Part shown: positions 63,301 through 64,000 of the stretch, one piece after another | How the letters are laid out: each line of letters begins with the position of its first letter | How positions within the stretch are numbered: the first letter of the stretch is position 1 | Notes under the pieces: model-generated | What the model saw: only the letters and a program-made list of their open reading frames with translations | Database searches by the model: none | Told to the model about the DNA's origin: nothing | Translations under genes and position numbers: made by a program | Source of the DNA: Pedobacter glucosidilyticus DSM 23534 | GTDB taxonomy: Bacteria > Bacteroidota > Bacteroidia > Sphingobacteriales > Sphingobacteriaceae | Reading direction: 5' to 3' | DNA: 64,000 nt | Assembly (NCBI RefSeq): GCF_000425145.1 | Contig: NZ_AULF01000006.1 | Span: 124,001 to 188,000, forward strand

Positions 63301-64000
63301 AAACTTTTAGAGACCCAGACACGCCAACTCTTAATTGTACTTCTTGGTCTATTGGGCTTTCAACAAAAGTTTGCCCAAACACTATTGCAGACCCTGCAGA
63401 AAAGTAATTTGTAAAATCTATCCACTTATCTTTTCTAAAGTGTGTTGGTGTAAACCATTTTACTTTAGCCCCTCTTTTATCTTTAAAGATAAAATCAGGC
63501 TCTGGATGTAATAAAGCGTCATATTGCTTATCAAAACCACTAGTTGATATGTTTTCAAACTCTCCTAAAACCTGCCATTGGGTTAAACTACCAATCTTGG
63601 TAAACATCTCATCACTTTCTTTAAACATTCTAGTGCTTCTGAAATGATTTCCCAAAGAACTGTAAGCCATAGCAATCAAAGCACCATCTAAATCAGATTT
63701 TTGTGTGATAGATTGATAAAATTCGAGCTCACTTTGGTTCTTCTTACTCCCAGACTTATTAAGAATAGTACTAGACCAAAGTGCTGATAAATACGGTTCT
63801 GGATTAGGGTGTGATTTATAAAAATCATTAAAATAATTAAAAGAAAGGTTATCATCTTTATGATAAGAGGACACAAAAGCCAAACCTAATAAAGCTTCAG
63901 ATTTAAAAGCTGGTAATTCCAGTGCCTTTTTAAAATAAGTATTTGCCTCAGAGGTATTATTACTTAAAAAGGCTTTCCATCCCTTTTCAATTTCATCTTG
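60320..64000 (-). CDS. Large TPR-DUF3857-transglutaminase protein (5' end outside window)
   Basis: The frame is open up to base 64000, so the N-terminus is outside the window; about 1226 residues are present. In order: TPR-type helical repeats (to about residue 60 and 330-620; e.g. YQVQNYTKAKEFESKVLDL), a glycan-binding-like beta region (about 160-280), DUF3857 (about 640-840), and a transglutaminase-like core (about 870-1010) with catalytic Cys in LIGDCKDVSTLF and His in DFNHCIAKI. A DUF3858-like beta end follows. Such proteins are usually exported; the substrate is unknown. The internal TTG at 63883 is not the true start. Confidence 0.85.
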   Translation of the reverse strand, partial: QDEIEKGWKAFLSNNTSEANTYFKKALELPAFKSEALLGLAFVSSYHKDDNLSFNYFNDFYKSHPNPEPYLSALWSSTILNKSGSKKNQSELEFYQSITQKSDLDGALIAMAYSSLGNHFRSTRMFKESDEMFTKIGSLTQWQVLGEFENISTSGFDKQYDALLHPEPDFIFKDKRGAKVKWFTPTHFRKDKWIDFTNYFSAGSAIVFGQTFVESPIDQEVQLRVGVSGSLKVWLNDLLIISEEEERNNDLDSYIREVKLNKGFNRILVQIGESYAGRSNFLVRLTDKKGKPLSALNHTSNSQIYNKAVPYNIKEVKSKSNDFFTSNLNKGVSYQILQVLSFLREDKTYEARKSLEQLKRDYPTSTYVNILFTELFNRTDNRTGLESTQESIKANDPEHPVALTLAYEFYASKKNFVKMDEYLKKLEDFYGPNHQTYLAFKIGYHSLKNEIEKLVSLVEKSYQLYPNEYQFVELKFLVEKEIKKNNSNAFAVIKKYLKTANNYNASKLLANLYITTGAFDKGIEVLIEESLNNPISKDIYLDIVRQYYQVQNYTKAKEFESKVLDLSPYTDVYHLDIAKINKSLGKKDEAITAYKKVLELNPNNYDAIKELREMQGKKPLFDYFEKVEISKILADSPKQSDYPDDECVILIDEVQTIIHASGGSEERYYMMAKILNSKGVENWKEYTVSANSRQRYLIEEAVVIKASGQKVPGEINDQDIVFTNLEVGDAIYVNYRVENYSQGQLANKFWDTYYFSHYYPYKKTKYSLLVAQDIPLQYKFSQKSIEPKRTKIDDYELLVFEDKDQEGLKYEDKMPSIEDVANILYLTTIPDWRFVSNWYYDMASAKARPNYEVKETVKNLLSNQKNLLNDYDKAKLIYDFITENITYSSVPFRQSGLVPQEPATVLNTLIGDCKDVSTLFVTMCKEAGLNANLVLVNTRDNGTKSLMLPSIDFNHCIAKIILNNKPYYLELTSSYLPFGSLYNSSLQSVILDIDDSDKETGIKHLNPECRQKNNITRKVDIKLNHADLLIKEDNCKVSSKAAAVRETYAELSEKDKSKKMLEALRNAKPTSELSVLKFKNIEKNTLNRDSVFTSIEYTIKDDIKSIGGMQIITLPWSNQTLASDINIIGERKFPIDFTNIYNLDNESEVITLELPVGKTIIENIPSVSYQNAYLSYSLTSKLVNNKLIFERKFSVNKDMITAGEVENFMNTYKKIVLADSKQLAIK

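Overview
The window comes from a low-GC member of the Bacteroidota, most likely family Sphingobacteriaceae (Pedobacter-like). This is inferred from a SusC/SusD pair, gliding and type IX secretion genes (gldD, gldH, a PorP/SprF protein and a giant CHU_C-tailed PKD protein), promoters of the TTG-N20-TAnnTTTG type, and repeated hairpin-type intergenic elements. No rRNA, tRNA, CRISPR array, phage or complete insertion sequence was seen. Most genes are chromosomal core genes with a Bacteroidota-specific envelope layer.

Layout. 1-4.3 kb: SusC (5' end outside the window) and SusD. 4.4-6.0 kb (minus): overlapping operon TM2 protein, DUF2752 protein, secreted 274-residue protein. 6.1-9.8 kb (minus): TPR protein, phosphosulfolactate synthase-like ComA, aroE, gldD. 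10-12.5 kb: ALDH7-type dehydrogenase and a lipoprotein. 12.5-13.5 kb: a decayed island with an intact antitoxin, a frameshifted RelE-type toxin and a broken membrane-protein frame, bounded by two near-identical terminator hairpins. 13.5-19.8 kb: DUF4920 protein, radA, pnuC-nadR, and an AhpD/AhpC peroxidase pair, separated by long gene-poor spacers with repeats. 20-22.6 kb: isocitrate dehydrogenase, a small coiled-coil protein and a PAP2 phosphatase. 22.7-29.5 kb (minus): tripartite RND efflux operon with a small secreted protein and a DoxX protein. 29.7-37.6 kb: MFS transporter, a jelly-roll lyase-like lipoprotein with a calcium-type beta/gamma-crystallin tail, and PorP/SprF plus the 1376-residue adhesin-like protein. 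37.8-48.9 kb: SNF2 helicase, DUF4350 protein, holB-ricT-gldH, ruvX, O-methyltransferase, glucosaminidase-LysM lipoprotein, a mini HExxH protein and DUF3078. 49.3-52.6 kb: ffh, then a repeat-rich region with a transposase remnant. 52.6-58.2 kb (minus): sensor kinase, DUF47 protein and Pit phosphate transporter; pdhA and the E2 gene of pyruvate dehydrogenase. 58.4-64 kb: NlpC/P60 peptidase, EEP-family phosphodiesterase, a small membrane protein and the 3' part of a very large TPR-DUF3857-transglutaminase protein.

How the genes fit together. SusCD, the lyase-like lipoprotein and the T9SS parts point to uptake and processing of polysaccharides and to surface-protein export. ahpC/ahpD form a peroxide-reducing pair, pnuC/nadR salvage NAD precursors, and kinase/DUF47/Pit form a phosphate-uptake unit without an adjacent response regulator. 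I found no clear candidate for an entirely new multi-gene system. The most unusual items are the TM2-DUF2752-secreted operon, the crystallin-tailed lyase-like protein with a Trp where alginate lyases carry a catalytic His, the mini metalloprotease next to a carboxypeptidase-regulatory-like protein, and the nested palindromic spacers.
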